Origin: Arthrobacter sp. SLBN-100
Lineage (GTDB): Bacteria > Actinomycetota > Actinomycetes > Actinomycetales > Micrococcaceae
Assembly: GCF_006715305.1 (NCBI RefSeq)
Contig: NZ_VFMY01000001.1
Location: forward strand, 4,092,001 to 4,156,000
Direction of reading: 5' to 3'
Length of the DNA stretch: 64,000 nucleotides
Both the position numbers and the translations under genes were made by a program. Below are positions 1 to 9,235 of the stretch, one piece after another (within the stretch, counting starts at the first letter, position 1; every line of letters starts with the position of its first letter). The notes under the pieces were generated by a model. It searched no databases and was not told the DNA's origin. It saw only the letters and a list, made by a program, of their open reading frames with translations.

Positions 1-1
1 C

Positions 2-1288
2 GGGATGGGCCTCAACGTCAAGGACTACCGCATCTGGGATGCCTACGTGGAGCGCCTGATGTCCGTGCCCGTGTCAGGGCTGATTTTCGGCCTGGGTGCA
101 GCGCACCGCGAACTGCCGGCAGGCCTGGTGCAGGCCTGCGAAGCCCATGGCCTTCCGTTGCTCGAGCTCCCTCCCGAGGTGCCGTTCGTCCTGGTGATGA
201 GGCACGTGGACCAGCTCATCGCGGCCGAACGCTACGCCGAGCTACGCGCCGGCTGGGAGCTGGCGGATGAGTGCACCAGGCTGGCGGCGGGGGGCCATTC
301 CCTGGCGCAGGTATTGGAGCGGGTGGCCACGGCCATCCGTGCACGGGTGGCGGTCCTTGACCACAACGGTTTTGAACTCATGTCCGCAGGAACAGCCGAG
401 GGCGGAACGGCCCGGACCACACTGAGCCTGCCCAGCGGCGGAATCGTCCGGTTCAAGCTGGCCATCGAGGGAATTAAGAGCACCCTCGTGCTGCAGCCGC
501 TGTTAGGCCCGGTGGCTGCGGTCATCGCCATGCAGCTGAGCTACACCCTTGGTTCCCGATCGCCACTGCATTCGCGGGAAGCCGCACGGTTCATGGAGGC
601 GCTCTATGAGGCCAGGGGAACGCCGACGGCGGCCTTGGAACGCTACGCCGTGGAGGCCGGGTTCGAGCCGGGCGGAGAGTGGGGCGCGGTGCTGATCGGC
701 GGCGCGGGGGAGGTTGCACCGGTTAAGCTGAGGACCATCGCCTGGCGTGTGCGGGTGGGCCTGCAGGCTGAATACAGGATCGTGCGGTTCATGGAGGGGG
801 CCGGCCTCACAACCCTGCTGGTGCAGCGCGGGGAAGCGGCGATGGAGCTGATGGAAGCCGTCCGGAAGTCTTTCCAGGACGCGCCGGAACTGTCCGCCGT
901 CGTCGCCGAGTGCGGGAACCTGGACGAACTGCCGCTGGTGCTGCAGCTGGCCCGCCGCCGGGTGGGTGAGCCGGGGCTCCATCAGGCGCCCGTGGCCGAC
1001 CTTGCCGGCGTGGTGGAGGGCCTGCCCGGGCGGGGACTGGTGGCGATGTCCCGGCGCCTTCTGGCCCCGTTGATTTCCGACGGCGGAACGGCCTTGCGCG
1101 AAACGCTTGAGGCGTACCTGCGGCACAGCGGGAATACCCGCGAGACCTGCAAGGCGCTCTTCATCCACCGCAACACCCTGACGTACAGGCTGCGCAAGAT
1201 CGAGGAGCTCCTGCGTGTTGACCTGAATGACGGCGAAGTCCGCGCCACTTGCCTGCTGGCATTGCGGGTCGTGGCCCTTGAGACCTAG
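2..1288 (+). CDS. PucR-family transcriptional regulator, 5' truncated
   Basis: DNA-binding regulator of the PucR/CdaR type, which usually controls catabolic genes, often purine or amide use. The reading frame is open to the window edge, and the first visible residues (MGLNVKDY...YVERL...GLPLLELP) match the middle of the N-terminal PucR domain, so the true start lies outside the window. The C-terminal helix-turn-helix is clear around residues 368-410 (LEAYLRHSGNTRETCKALFIHRNTL), including the typical HRNTLTYRL motif. The gene ends tail to tail with the LacI-type gene. It may act on the amidase operon, but that is inference from proximity. Confidence 0.9.
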   Translation, partial: GMGLNVKDYRIWDAYVERLMSVPVSGLIFGLGAAHRELPAGLVQACEAHGLPLLELPPEVPFVLVMRHVDQLIAAERYAELRAGWELADECTRLAAGGHSLAQVLERVATAIRARVAVLDHNGFELMSAGTAEGGTARTTLSLPSGGIVRFKLAIEGIKSTLVLQPLLGPVAAVIAMQLSYTLGSRSPLHSREAARFMEALYEARGTPTAALERYAVEAGFEPGGEWGAVLIGGAGEVAPVKLRTIAWRVRVGLQAEYRIVRFMEGAGLTTLLVQRGEAAMELMEAVRKSFQDAPELSAVVAECGNLDELPLVLQLARRRVGEPGLHQAPVADLAGVVEGLPGRGLVAMSRRLLAPLISDGGTALRETLEAYLRHSGNTRETCKALFIHRNTLTYRLRKIEELLRVDLNDGEVRATCLLALRVVALET

Positions 1289-2340
1289 TTGGCGTCGACT
1301 TCCGCCGGTGCCCTGGCAGCGCTGCTTTCCCGCACGCGCAGCGTGGGTTTTAGCTGTGCAGGTTCGGGCTTTTCGCCCTTGAGGACAGCCTGGATAAGTT
1401 GCACTGCCGTCCGTCCAATGTCCGCCATCGGGGAGTGGACCGAGGTCAGCGGAATCGGAAGTTCGGCCGCGAGGGAGGTGTCGTTGTAGCCCACCACGGC
1501 CACGTCCTGACCTACTGTGAGGCCGTGGGACCGCAAGGCTCCCATCGCTCCGATGGCGGCGAAATCGTTGACGGCGAAGATGGCGGTGGGCCGCGGCTTG
1601 CCACTTGCGAGGATCTTTTCCCCGGCCTCCCGGCCGCCTGCCGTATCGAACTTGGACCACACCACGTCATCGTCGGAGATGGTGCCGCCCAGCGAACGCC
1701 AGCAGTCCAGGAAGCCGGCAGTGCGATCGATAGCGGTGCTTGCGTATGGTTCGCCGGCAATCACCGCCACCTGCCGGTGGCCCATCTCCCAGAGGTGACT
1801 GGCCACGAGTTCACCACCGACGACGTCGTCGCAGGTAGCAGACGGGTAGCCGGGCACCCGGCGGTTCATCAGCACGAACGGGACCTTCCGGTCGGTCAGT
1901 TCCTGCAGGAGGCCCCCGTCAAGATGGGCGTCGCCAATGATCAGGCCGTCCACCCGGCGCGCCAGCATGAGGTCGATCTTCCGCCGTTGTTCTTCGGGAT
2001 CATCGCGGGAGTTCATCACGAAGGCTGAGTAGCCCACCTCGGCTGAGGCTTCGTCGATGCCCTCGTACATGATGGCCAGGACCAGGTCCGAAAGCCGGGG
2101 GACGATGACGCCGAGCAATTTGGTCCGCCGGGTGCGAAGGCTGGCGGCCTGCGGGTCGGGGGAGTAGCCGAGCTTGCGGGCCAGTTCACGGACGCGTTCA
2201 GCGGTGGCAGCCGAGGCGGCCCCCTTGGCCACGTCAGAGCCGGAATGCAGGACCCTGGAGACTGTCGAAGGATGGACCCCCAACTCCCGCGCCAAATCCT
2301 TCAGCGTGACCGTTCCGCCGCCGTCGGCCTTCTCTTTCAT
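1285..2340 (-). CDS. LacI-family transcriptional repressor
   Basis: A 351-residue repressor of usual family length. The N-terminal HTH is at residues 10-33 (VTLKDLARELGVHPSTVSRV), followed by the hinge region and a periplasmic-binding-protein-like effector domain (LLGVIVPRLSDLVLAIMYEG onward; VVGYNDTSLAAELPIPLTSV near the end). The start is an ATG behind a GGAGAGGGA ribosome site. It diverges from the asparaginase operon, whose leader carries two LacI-type palindromes, so it very probably represses that operon. The effector is unknown. Confidence 0.95.
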   Translation of the reverse strand: MKEKADGGGTVTLKDLARELGVHPSTVSRVLHSGSDVAKGAASAATAERVRELARKLGYSPDPQAASLRTRRTKLLGVIVPRLSDLVLAIMYEGIDEASAEVGYSAFVMNSRDDPEEQRRKIDLMLARRVDGLIIGDAHLDGGLLQELTDRKVPFVLMNRRVPGYPSATCDDVVGGELVASHLWEMGHRQVAVIAGEPYASTAIDRTAGFLDCWRSLGGTISDDDVVWSKFDTAGGREAGEKILASGKPRPTAIFAVNDFAAIGAMGALRSHGLTVGQDVAVVGYNDTSLAAELPIPLTSVHSPMADIGRTAVQLIQAVLKGEKPEPAQLKPTLRVRESSAARAPAEVDAN

Positions 2341-2416
2341 GTCCCTCTCCTGCCCACCGGGGTCACTGTAGCCCAGCCTGCCACCCAGGTCCGCCAGGGG
2401 ACTAAAGGGGTAGCCC

Positions 2417-2445
2417 TTGACGTGATCCGCTTCACATCCTATAGT
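2417..2445 (+). promoter_or_regulatory. Sigma-70 promoter of the amidase operon with an overlapping CRP/GlxR-like site
   Basis: A -35 box TTGACG (2417-2422) and a -10 box TATAGT (2440-2445) are separated by 17 nt, the ideal spacing. GTGA-N6-TCAC (2422-2435), the core of a CRP/GlxR-type cyclic-AMP receptor site, overlaps the -35 and the spacer. In that position a bound regulator would be expected to repress. The palindrome could be chance. Confidence 0.65.
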
Positions 2446-2459
2446 CTTTCTTCATCGGT

Positions 2460-2475
2460 ACCCAATCGTTTGGGT
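2460..2475. promoter_or_regulatory. LacI-family operator 1
   Basis: ACCCAATCGTTTGGGT is a near-perfect 16-bp palindrome with the central CG typical of LacI-family operators. It begins about 15 bp after the predicted -10 box, where a bound repressor would block initiation or early elongation. Its partner lies 100 bp downstream. Confidence 0.85.
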
Positions 2476-2559
2476 AGATGGGCCAAAAACCCTCCCGGCA
2501 CCACCACCCCTGGTGCCGAACCCCTTTTCTTATCCGAACACCCTTTCCCGCGGAACGTT

Positions 2560-2575
2560 ACCCAATCGATTGGGT
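2560..2575. promoter_or_regulatory. LacI-family operator 2
   Basis: ACCCAATCGATTGGGT is a perfect 16-bp palindrome differing from operator 1 by one base. It lies between the promoter and the asparaginase start codon, exactly 100 bp from operator 1. A pair of sites at this spacing suits roadblock or DNA-loop repression by a tetrameric or bridging repressor. Confidence 0.88.
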
Positions 2576-2607
2576 TTCGGATCCCCAAGCGAACAACCGG
2601 AGCTGAA

Positions 2608-3627
2608 ATGAGCGTTACCGACTCCCACGTCGTGCTGCTGGCCACTGGAGGCACCATTTCGTCGCGTTCTTCCCTCGGCGGGGGCGCAGTCGCCTCCGAT
2701 ACCGGCGAGCAGGTGTTCAACGCCCTCGGTTCGCGCGTGTCCCATCCCGTCCGTGTGCTGGACGTGTTCCAGAAGGGGTCCTACCTCCTGACCTTCGAAG
2801 ACATGCTCAGGATCTGCACCACCATCAAAGAAGTGCTCAAGGACCCCAAGGTCCTGGGTGTGGTGGTGACCCACGGGACGGACACCATGGAGGAGACCGC
2901 CTACCTCGCCGACCTGACCCATAGCGACCAGCGGCCGGTTGTTTTTACCGGCTCGCAACGCGCCGCCGACTCCGAAACTCCCGACGGGCCGGACAACCTG
3001 GCCCGCGCCATCGCCGTCGCGGGTTCGAAAGACGGAAAGGGAAAAGGTGTCATGGTGCACTTTGCGGGCACCGTCTTCCCGGCCGCCGGCGTCCGGAAGA
3101 GCCAGACTCTTCGGCTCAATGCCTTTGCGAACCCCGATTTCGGGGTACTTGGCCAAGTATCAGCCCAGGGAGAAGTTGCAATGGCGGGCAGTGGCAGCAG
3201 GCCGGAGGCCCTGTCCTTGCCCCGGCCGGACAGCGGCTCCCTGCGGGTGGACCTCGTTGCCGCCTATCCCGGCGCCGATTCCACCTTGATGCACGCCGCC
3301 CTTGCAGCGGGAGCGGCCGGCATCGTCCTGCAAGGTACCGGAAGCGGCAATGCCAACCCCAGCCTCTGCTCCGAGGTCGCCGCCGCGGTGGCGTCCGGCG
3401 TCGTGGTGGTCACCAGCACCCGCGTGGACGCCGGACCCGTGGTCCCGATCTATGGGGCCGGAGGCGGCGGCGAGGACCTGCGCGCGGCCGGGGCCATCGG
3501 ATCGGGCCATCTGCGGCCGTCACAGTCGCTGATCCTGCTCAACCTCCTGCTCAGGCTCAACCTCAACCGGGAGCAGATCACCGAGATCTTCGCCCAACGA
3601 GGGAGGCCTCCTGAACCTTCCACCTGA
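2608..3627 (+). CDS. L-asparaginase family amidohydrolase
   Basis: A 339-residue type I/II asparaginase-fold enzyme that hydrolyses a terminal amide to acid plus ammonia in the cytoplasm. Both active-site signatures are present: ATGGTIS near residues 12-18 with the nucleophilic Thr, and THGTDTMEE near 88-96. The ATG at 2608 is chosen because the family homology begins there (MSVTDSHVVLLATGGT); the frame extends upstream only through the operator region. No signal peptide is seen. In this operon it may act on a half-amide rather than asparagine. Confidence 0.92.
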   Translation: MSVTDSHVVLLATGGTISSRSSLGGGAVASDTGEQVFNALGSRVSHPVRVLDVFQKGSYLLTFEDMLRICTTIKEVLKDPKVLGVVVTHGTDTMEETAYLADLTHSDQRPVVFTGSQRAADSETPDGPDNLARAIAVAGSKDGKGKGVMVHFAGTVFPAAGVRKSQTLRLNAFANPDFGVLGQVSAQGEVAMAGSGSRPEALSLPRPDSGSLRVDLVAAYPGADSTLMHAALAAGAAGIVLQGTGSGNANPSLCSEVAAAVASGVVVVTSTRVDAGPVVPIYGAGGGGEDLRAAGAIGSGHLRPSQSLILLNLLLRLNLNREQITEIFAQRGRPPEPST

Positions 3628-3672
3628 CACCCAAGAACACCCCCGGTTATACGTAATTGAAAGGAAAATTTC

Positions 3673-4563
3673 ATGGCTAAGGACATTCAAGTCGCCTTCG
3701 GCGTGGACGTTGACGCAGTGGCGGGCATGCTCGGCTCCTATGGAGGCGAGGACTCCCCCTGTGACATCTCCCGGGGCCTTTTCAGCGGCGAAGTCGGGGG
3801 ACCCCGGCTGATCCGGTTGTTCCAGAAATACAACCTCCCGGCAACCTGGTTCGTACCGGGCCACTCGATCGAGACCTTCCCCGAACTGACGCAGATGATT
3901 GTGGATGCCGGACACGAAATCGGCGTCCACGGGTACTCGCACGAAAACCCGATCGCCATGACCCGGGAACAGGAGACCGCCATCCTGGACCGCTCGATCG
4001 AACTGATCGAGAAGGTTTCCGGGCGCAGGCCCACGGGTTATGTGGCGCCGTGGTGGGAATTCTCGCCTGTCACCAACGAAATCCTCCTTGAACGGGGCAT
4101 CAAGTACGACCACTCCCTCATGCACCGGGATTTCGAACCGTACTACGTCCGGGTAGGCGACTCATGGAAAAAGATCGACTACACCAAGGACGCCGAAACA
4201 TGGATGGAGCCGCTGGTGCGCGGGCAGGAAACGGACCTGGTGGAGATACCGGCCAACTGGTACCTCGATGACCTGCCTCCCATGATGTTCATCAAGGCAG
4301 CGCCGAACTCACACGGATTCGTCAATCCCCGCGACATCGAACAGATGTGGCGGGACCAGTTCGACTGGGTCTACCGCGAAATGGACCAGGCCGTCTTCAC
4401 CATGACCATCCACCCGGACGTCTCGGGCCGCCCCCAGGTGCTGCTCATGCTCGAGCGCCTCATCGAACACATCAACTCCCACGAGGGTGTCAGCTGGCTG
4501 ACTTTCGACGAGATCGCTGACTCCTTCCTTTCCCGCAGCCCCCGTAAGGACAACAAGTCATGA
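3673..4563 (+). CDS. Polysaccharide-deacetylase (PuuE/imidase-like) family hydrolase
   Basis: A 296-residue metal-dependent hydrolase with the NodB-homology fold. The metal-binding aspartate motif is near residue 13 (FGVDVDAV) and the two histidines lie in HGYSHENP. The family resembles PgdA of Helicobacter, PuuE allantoinase and some cyclic imidases, not secreted chitin deacetylases; there is no signal peptide. A cytoplasmic C-N hydrolase next to an asparaginase-type amidase suggests stepwise opening of a cyclic imide or ureide. The exact substrate cannot be read from sequence. It overlaps the transporter start by ATGA. Confidence 0.85.
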   Translation: MAKDIQVAFGVDVDAVAGMLGSYGGEDSPCDISRGLFSGEVGGPRLIRLFQKYNLPATWFVPGHSIETFPELTQMIVDAGHEIGVHGYSHENPIAMTREQETAILDRSIELIEKVSGRRPTGYVAPWWEFSPVTNEILLERGIKYDHSLMHRDFEPYYVRVGDSWKKIDYTKDAETWMEPLVRGQETDLVEIPANWYLDDLPPMMFIKAAPNSHGFVNPRDIEQMWRDQFDWVYREMDQAVFTMTIHPDVSGRPQVLLMLERLIEHINSHEGVSWLTFDEIADSFLSRSPRKDNKS

Positions 4564-5951
4564 CCGTACAAGAACCGGCTGTAGACCTGTCGCAGCCCCG
4601 CCCTGACGAGAAGCGCCGCTTCCCGGTCTTTTCCAAGCGCAACACCACCACCGCTACCGTCCTTGCCCTCCTGGCCTGGACCGTGGCCGTCTTCGACTAC
4701 GGCTTGTTCGGCACCCTGCTGCCAGCCATGCAGGAGGAGTTCGGCTGGTCCGCCACGGAAGCGTACGCAATCAATACGTGGATCGCCGTCGGCACCGCCA
4801 TCGTCTGCTTTGGCATCGGGCCCGTCATCGACAGGCTGGGCCGCCGCAAGGGCATGATGACCACCATTGGTGGAACCGCGATCGTTTCCGGCCTCACGGC
4901 GCTCATTCCCACGGGCATCCCGTTCTTAAGCAACGCCATGCTGGTGGTGGTCCGTTCCTTCGGCGGGCTCGGATTCTCCGAGCAGGCCGTGAACGCCACC
5001 TACATGAACGAGGTTTACCAGGTCACCGAAGTGGCCGACAAGCGTAAGCGCCCCGGCTTCCACTACTCCTTCATCCAGGGCGGATGGCCGCTGGGGTTCC
5101 TGCTGGCCAGCGCCCTCGCACTGGCCTTCCTGCCCTCCCTCGGCTGGCGCGCCCTGTACCTGATGGCCACCATTCCTGCCGCTGTCATCGTCTGGGTCAT
5201 CGCCCGCAAGCTCAAGGAAACGCCCCAGTTCGAACTGCACCACAAGCTGACCGAGCTTGAAAAGAGCGGCAAGACGGCGGACGCGCACTCATTGGCCCAC
5301 GCGTACGGCGTCGAGCACTCCTCGGCAGCACCGCTCAAGCGCATCTGGGAGCCACACCTGCGCCGGAACACCATCGTGTTCTCGTTCGCATGGATCGTGA
5401 ACTTCTTCGGCATCACCATCTTCAGCGTCCTGGGCAGCTCGGTGCTGAAGAACGCCAAGGGCGTGGAACTCTCCGACGCCTTCTGGATGCTGATCATCAT
5501 CAACCTGCTCGCGTACTTCGGCTACGTCTTCCACGGCTGGCTCGGTGACAAGATCGGCCGCAAGCGGACCATTATCGGCGGCTGGATTCTCTCCGGCATC
5601 TCCTTCGCGATCATGCTCAGCCCGATCGCTACCGACGCGTTCATGATCATCCTCACCTACGGTGCCGGACTGTTCTTCCTGGTTGGACCCTATGCTGCCA
5701 TCCAGTACTTCATGGCCGAGTGCTACCCGGTGAGCTGCCGGGCAACCGGAACTGCTTTCATCGGTGCCATGAGCCAGCCGGGAACCATCCTCGGCGGCGC
5801 CATCTTCACGGCCATAGCTGCCGGGGCCGGTACCGGCGCCGCTGCCCTCTGGGTCGGTGCCCTCGGCACCTTGGTCTCCGGACTCCTGATGATCGCCGCC
5901 AAGCCCCCCGTTGAAGCCCTCCTGGAGGACCACCCCCATGACGTCCCGTAA
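4560..5951 (+). CDS. MFS transporter (sugar/aromatic acid-type)
   Basis: A 463-residue major facilitator with about twelve membrane segments. The loop 2-3 signature is visible ([10 protein letters not shown]) and is repeated between helices 8 and 9 ([10 protein letters not shown]), typical of proton-driven importers of carboxylates, aromatic acids and sugars. A cytoplasmic loop of about 70 residues separates the halves. Its start overlaps the hydrolase stop, so it is translationally coupled. It probably imports the operon's substrate. Confidence 0.9.
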   Translation: MTVQEPAVDLSQPRPDEKRRFPVFSKRNTTTATVLALLAWTVAVFDYGLFGTLLPAMQEEFGWSATEAYAINTWIAVGTAIVCFGIGPVIDRLGRRKGMMTTIGGTAIVSGLTALIPTGIPFLSNAMLVVVRSFGGLGFSEQAVNATYMNEVYQVTEVADKRKRPGFHYSFIQGGWPLGFLLASALALAFLPSLGWRALYLMATIPAAVIVWVIARKLKETPQFELHHKLTELEKSGKTADAHSLAHAYGVEHSSAAPLKRIWEPHLRRNTIVFSFAWIVNFFGITIFSVLGSSVLKNAKGVELSDAFWMLIIINLLAYFGYVFHGWLGDKIGRKRTIIGGWILSGISFAIMLSPIATDAFMIILTYGAGLFFLVGPYAAIQYFMAECYPVSCRATGTAFIGAMSQPGTILGGAIFTAIAAGAGTGAAALWVGALGTLVSGLLMIAAKPPVEALLEDHPHDVP

Positions 5952-6705
5952 CAAAGTAGCCATCATCACCGGTGCCGCCAGCGGAATCGGCCGCGCCCTC
6001 GCAGTCCACTACGCCCGCCAGGGAGTGGTGTCAGTCATCGGCACCTTCCCCGGCGACCCCCACGACCCGGAGGAAACCCTCCGCCTGGTCAAGGAGGCCA
6101 GCGGTGAGGCGGTGATCCACGAAGTGGACGTCCGCACCACCGCGTCCGTGGACGCCCTGGCCCAGCGGGCCGTGGACGAGTACGGCCGGCTGGACTACGC
6201 CATCGCCAACGCCGGGATCCTCCGCAATTCCCCGCTGGGGGAGATGACGGACGAGCGCTGGCACGACATGCTCAACGTGGACCTCACCGGCGTGCTGCGC
6301 ACGCTGCGCGCCGGGGCGGAGAGAATGACCGACGGCGGCGCGCTGGTTGCGGTCTCGTCCATCGCCGGCGGGGTGTACGGGTGGGAGGAACACGCCCACT
6401 ATGCCGCCGCCAAGGCAGGCGTCCTGGGCCTGATCCGCAGCGTGGCCGTGGAACTCGGCCCGCGGCAGATCCGCGCCAACGCGGTGATCCCCGGCCTGAT
6501 CGAAACCCCGCAGTCCCTGGATCCGGTGAATTCACTGGGGCCCGAGGGGCTGCAGCGGGCCGGGAAGGACATCCCCTGGGGCCGGGTGGGAACACCGGAG
6601 GAAGTGGCCAGCGTGATTGGGTTCCTCACTTCCGACGAGTCCCGCTACATCACGGGGCAGGCGCTGGTGGTCGACGGCGGCCTCACCGTGAAGATGCGCG
6701 CCTGA
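5938..6705 (+). CDS. Short-chain dehydrogenase/reductase 1
   Basis: A 255-residue classical SDR. The NAD(P)-binding motif TGAASGIG is near residues 10-17, NAGIL near 84, catalytic Ser in VSSIAGG, and YAAAK as the YxxxK pair. The ATG at 5938 follows GGAGG at the right distance and overlaps the transporter's 3' end by 14 bp. It oxidises or reduces an alcohol/ketone in the same pathway as the second SDR. Confidence 0.92.
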   Translation: MTSRNKVAIITGAASGIGRALAVHYARQGVVSVIGTFPGDPHDPEETLRLVKEASGEAVIHEVDVRTTASVDALAQRAVDEYGRLDYAIANAGILRNSPLGEMTDERWHDMLNVDLTGVLRTLRAGAERMTDGGALVAVSSIAGGVYGWEEHAHYAAAKAGVLGLIRSVAVELGPRQIRANAVIPGLIETPQSLDPVNSLGPEGLQRAGKDIPWGRVGTPEEVASVIGFLTSDESRYITGQALVVDGGLTVKMRA

Positions 6706-6731
6706 CAGCGCGCCGAGAAGGAAAGGACACC

Positions 6732-7478
6732 ATGAACACATCGACTCATGTTGCTGACCAGGCCTCCGGAAACGCTCAAGCCGGGAACGGCCGCGGGGTG
6801 GTTGTCACCGGCGGTTCCAGCGGGATCGGCAAAGCCATCGCCGATGCCTTCCTGGCCAACGGGGACCGGGTGGCTGTGCTGGACCGGGCCGGAGGGGACG
6901 GCGCCATCCGCGTGGATGTTGCAGATGAAGCCAGCGTGCGGGCGGCCTTCGCTGAAGCCCGGGACAGGCTGGGCGGCATCGACGTCCTCGTCAACAGCGC
7001 GGGCCTGCTGACGGAGTCTCCGCTGGAGGACATGTCCCTGGCCATGTGGAATGAGACCCTCACGGTGGACCTGACCGGTGTGTTCCTGTGCTGCCGGGAG
7101 GTGGTGGCGGAGATGCGGCAAAAGAAATGGGGCCGCATCATCAACATCGCCTCCCAGCTGGCCATAAAGGGCGGCATGGGGCTGACCCATTACAGTGCGG
7201 CCAAGGCCGGCGTGGTGGGGCTTTCCAAGGCTCTTGCCCTGGAAACGGCGGCGGACAATGTCCTGGTCAACTGCATCGCCCCGGGGCCGATTGAGACGCC
7301 CCTGGTGGAGGGCATCTCGGAAAGCTGGAAGGCCGCGAAACGTGCCGAGCTGCCGCTGCGGCGCTTTGGGACGCCGGCGGAAGTGGCCCCTGCCGCAGTG
7401 CTGCTGGCCAGCGACCCGGGCGGAAACCTGTTTGTGGGACAGACGTTGGGGCCCAACTCCGGCGACGTCATGCCGTAA
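6732..7478 (+). CDS. Short-chain dehydrogenase/reductase 2
   Basis: A 248-residue classical SDR of the FabG type. TGGSSGIG forms the cofactor loop, NSAGLL follows strand 4, and the catalytic motif is YSAAK. The start ATG sits behind GAAAGGA. It has an N-terminal extension of about 15 polar residues before the Rossmann fold. Two SDRs side by side suggest consecutive redox steps or a heteromeric enzyme. Confidence 0.92.
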   Translation: MNTSTHVADQASGNAQAGNGRGVVVTGGSSGIGKAIADAFLANGDRVAVLDRAGGDGAIRVDVADEASVRAAFAEARDRLGGIDVLVNSAGLLTESPLEDMSLAMWNETLTVDLTGVFLCCREVVAEMRQKKWGRIINIASQLAIKGGMGLTHYSAAKAGVVGLSKALALETAADNVLVNCIAPGPIETPLVEGISESWKAAKRAELPLRRFGTPAEVAPAAVLLASDPGGNLFVGQTLGPNSGDVMP

Positions 7479-7491
7479 GGAAGGGGACGAC

Positions 7492-7866
7492 ATGTGCGGG
7501 GCCTGTGGAAGGACTACCGTCGACGACCCTGCCCTGGGACCGGTGCGGACCTTGCGGCAACACCTGATCGTGGCAGGCACGGTCAACGCGGTCTGCACCG
7601 GCCTCCCGGGTGCCCCGAAGGTGACTGCACTCAAGGACGGCTGGATGATGACCGGCCCCGCGGGGTTCTCCGCGCAGTGCCAGACTCTCGAAGAACTGTG
7701 GGTTGCTGTGCTCGGGTGCTTCACCGACGCGTCGGTTTTGGACCGCCTGCGCAGACGCCGGCAGGCGTACGCGGCTGATCCAGCCAATGCGGGCCTGCCG
7801 GCGCGCGCGGCTGGGATGCCGCCGGACCCGGCGGCATCCAATTACTTCCAAGGAGACTTTGAATGA
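7492..7866 (+). CDS. Small CxxC protein of unknown function
   Basis: A 124-residue protein starting MCGACGRTT behind an AAGGGGA ribosome site. The paired cysteines at residues 2 and 5 could bind metal or act in redox; two more cysteines occur further in. Near the C-terminus a basic helix (LRRRRQAYAADP) precedes a proline-rich tail. Its stop overlaps the Old Yellow Enzyme start by ATGA, so it is an operon member and real. I do not recognise a family. Confidence 0.8.
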   Translation: MCGACGRTTVDDPALGPVRTLRQHLIVAGTVNAVCTGLPGAPKVTALKDGWMMTGPAGFSAQCQTLEELWVAVLGCFTDASVLDRLRRRRQAYAADPANAGLPARAAGMPPDPAASNYFQGDFE

Positions 7867-8966
7867 CTGATTACACCCCGCTCTGGTCACCCATCCGGAT
7901 TGGTTCCACGCAGCTGGACAACCGGGTAGCCCTGGCTCCCATGACAAGGATCAGCGCAACGGAGGACGGGCATGCCACGGAAAGAATGGCCTCCTACTAC
8001 CGGACGTTCGCGCGCGGAGGTTTCGGGCTGCTGATCACGGAAGGCATCTATCCGGACACCGCCCACAGCCAGGGCTACCACTACCAGCCGGGCATCGCTA
8101 CAGAGGAGCAGGCCCGGTCCTGGGCGAAAGTCGTCGACGGCGTCCACGCGGCGGGCTCTAAGATCTTCGCCCAGCTGATGCATGCGGGGGCGCAGAGCCA
8201 GGGGAACAGGTTTGTGACTTCCTCAGTGGGACCATCGGCGGTGGCACCGAAGGGGGAGCAGCTGGGGTTCTACCGCGGAGAAGGCCCGTATCCCGTTCCT
8301 TCGGAGATCACCGAGTCCCAAATGAGAGAGGTCCGGGATGGCTTCGTCACGGCCGCGCTGCACGCCCAGCAGGCCGGCTTCGACGGCGTCGAGATCCATG
8401 GTGCCAACGGGTACCTGCTGGACCAGTTCCTCACGGACTACCTGAACCAGCGCGACGACCACTACGGCGGCTCACCGGAAAACAGGGTGCGCTTCGCCGC
8501 TGAGATCTGCCGCGACGTCCGCGAGGCGGTTGGCCCGGGCATGACGGTGGGGATCCGTATCTCCCAGTCCAAGGTCAGCGACAATGACCACAAGTGGAGC
8601 GGAGGAGTGGAAGAAGCCGAAGTCATTTTCACCACCCTGGGCGCTACGGGAATTGATTTTGTCCACACCACCGAATACCGCGCCACCGAGCCCGCGTTCG
8701 CGGACGCTGAGGAAACCCTCGCTGCGCTGGCCAAGCAGTACTCGGGCGTGCCCGTGATCGCGAACGGCAAGCTCGACGATCCGGACACCGCCGTGTCCAT
8801 GCTGGCGGAGGGCTCAGCGGACGTCGTTGCGCTGGGCAAAGCCGCGCTGGCCAACCGGAACTGGCCGCACCTTGTCCGCAACAATCTGGAATTCGACGAA
8901 CTCGACCCTTCCGTTTTCGCTCCTTTTGCAGATGTCAAGGACTGGGAACTGGAGGATCCGGCCTAA
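7863..8966 (+). CDS. NADH:flavin oxidoreductase, Old Yellow Enzyme family
   Basis: A 367-residue FMN-dependent ene-reductase or demethylase with a TIM-barrel fold. Seen: NRVALAPMTR (FMN contact), QLMHAG, the active-site HGANGYLLDQFL region, and the phosphate-binding ANGKLDDPD / VALGKAALANRNWP segment. It would reduce an activated C=C bond of an operon intermediate using NAD(P)H. It is the last gene of the operon, coupled to the small CxxC gene. Confidence 0.93.
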   Translation: MTDYTPLWSPIRIGSTQLDNRVALAPMTRISATEDGHATERMASYYRTFARGGFGLLITEGIYPDTAHSQGYHYQPGIATEEQARSWAKVVDGVHAAGSKIFAQLMHAGAQSQGNRFVTSSVGPSAVAPKGEQLGFYRGEGPYPVPSEITESQMREVRDGFVTAALHAQQAGFDGVEIHGANGYLLDQFLTDYLNQRDDHYGGSPENRVRFAAEICRDVREAVGPGMTVGIRISQSKVSDNDHKWSGGVEEAEVIFTTLGATGIDFVHTTEYRATEPAFADAEETLAALAKQYSGVPVIANGKLDDPDTAVSMLAEGSADVVALGKAALANRNWPHLVRNNLEFDELDPSVFAPFADVKDWELEDPA

Positions 8967-9010
8967 CCAGAGTTGCCATCACCCCGCCACCGCATTGGGC
9001 TGGTGGCGGG

Positions 9011-9235
9011 GTGGAAACCTCCGGGGAGCCGGGCAGGGCCTCCAACACGCTGGTTGCCTTTGGGCCCGACGGCGGCCCGCTGGCTGTCTACCGGAAGGTC
9101 CACCTTAGGTGGATCCGATGGGGGTTGTTGAGGCTGACCTTGGGCTGGAGCCCTGTGTGCGGACGGTGGAGGTGTCGCTGGAGACGGTGGACCGGGCGCG
9201 GGAGAAATGCGCTCGTTGGGCGGCTACGTGATGCT
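9011..9235 (+). pseudogene. Decayed fragment of a carbon-nitrogen hydrolase (nitrilase superfamily)
   Basis: Translation gives ETSGEPGRASNTLVAFGPDGG followed by YRKVHL, then jumps to a segment matching the last 35 residues (DPMGVVEADLGLEP). This is the nitrilase encoded at 42,359 with about 300 bp of the centre deleted, including the catalytic cysteine region. No start codon or upstream half remains. The fragment still has the five-G run that is shortened in the other copy. Confidence 0.8.

Noticed and set aside
503..1660. 385-residue open frame on the minus strand
   Set aside because: It runs antisense through the PucR gene and the LacI gene end, is Arg/Gln/Pro-rich with no motif, and both overlapping sense genes have clear homology.
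6645..7841. 398-residue minus-strand frame
   Set aside because: Antisense to the second SDR and the CxxC gene, composition typical of high-GC shadows, no family match.
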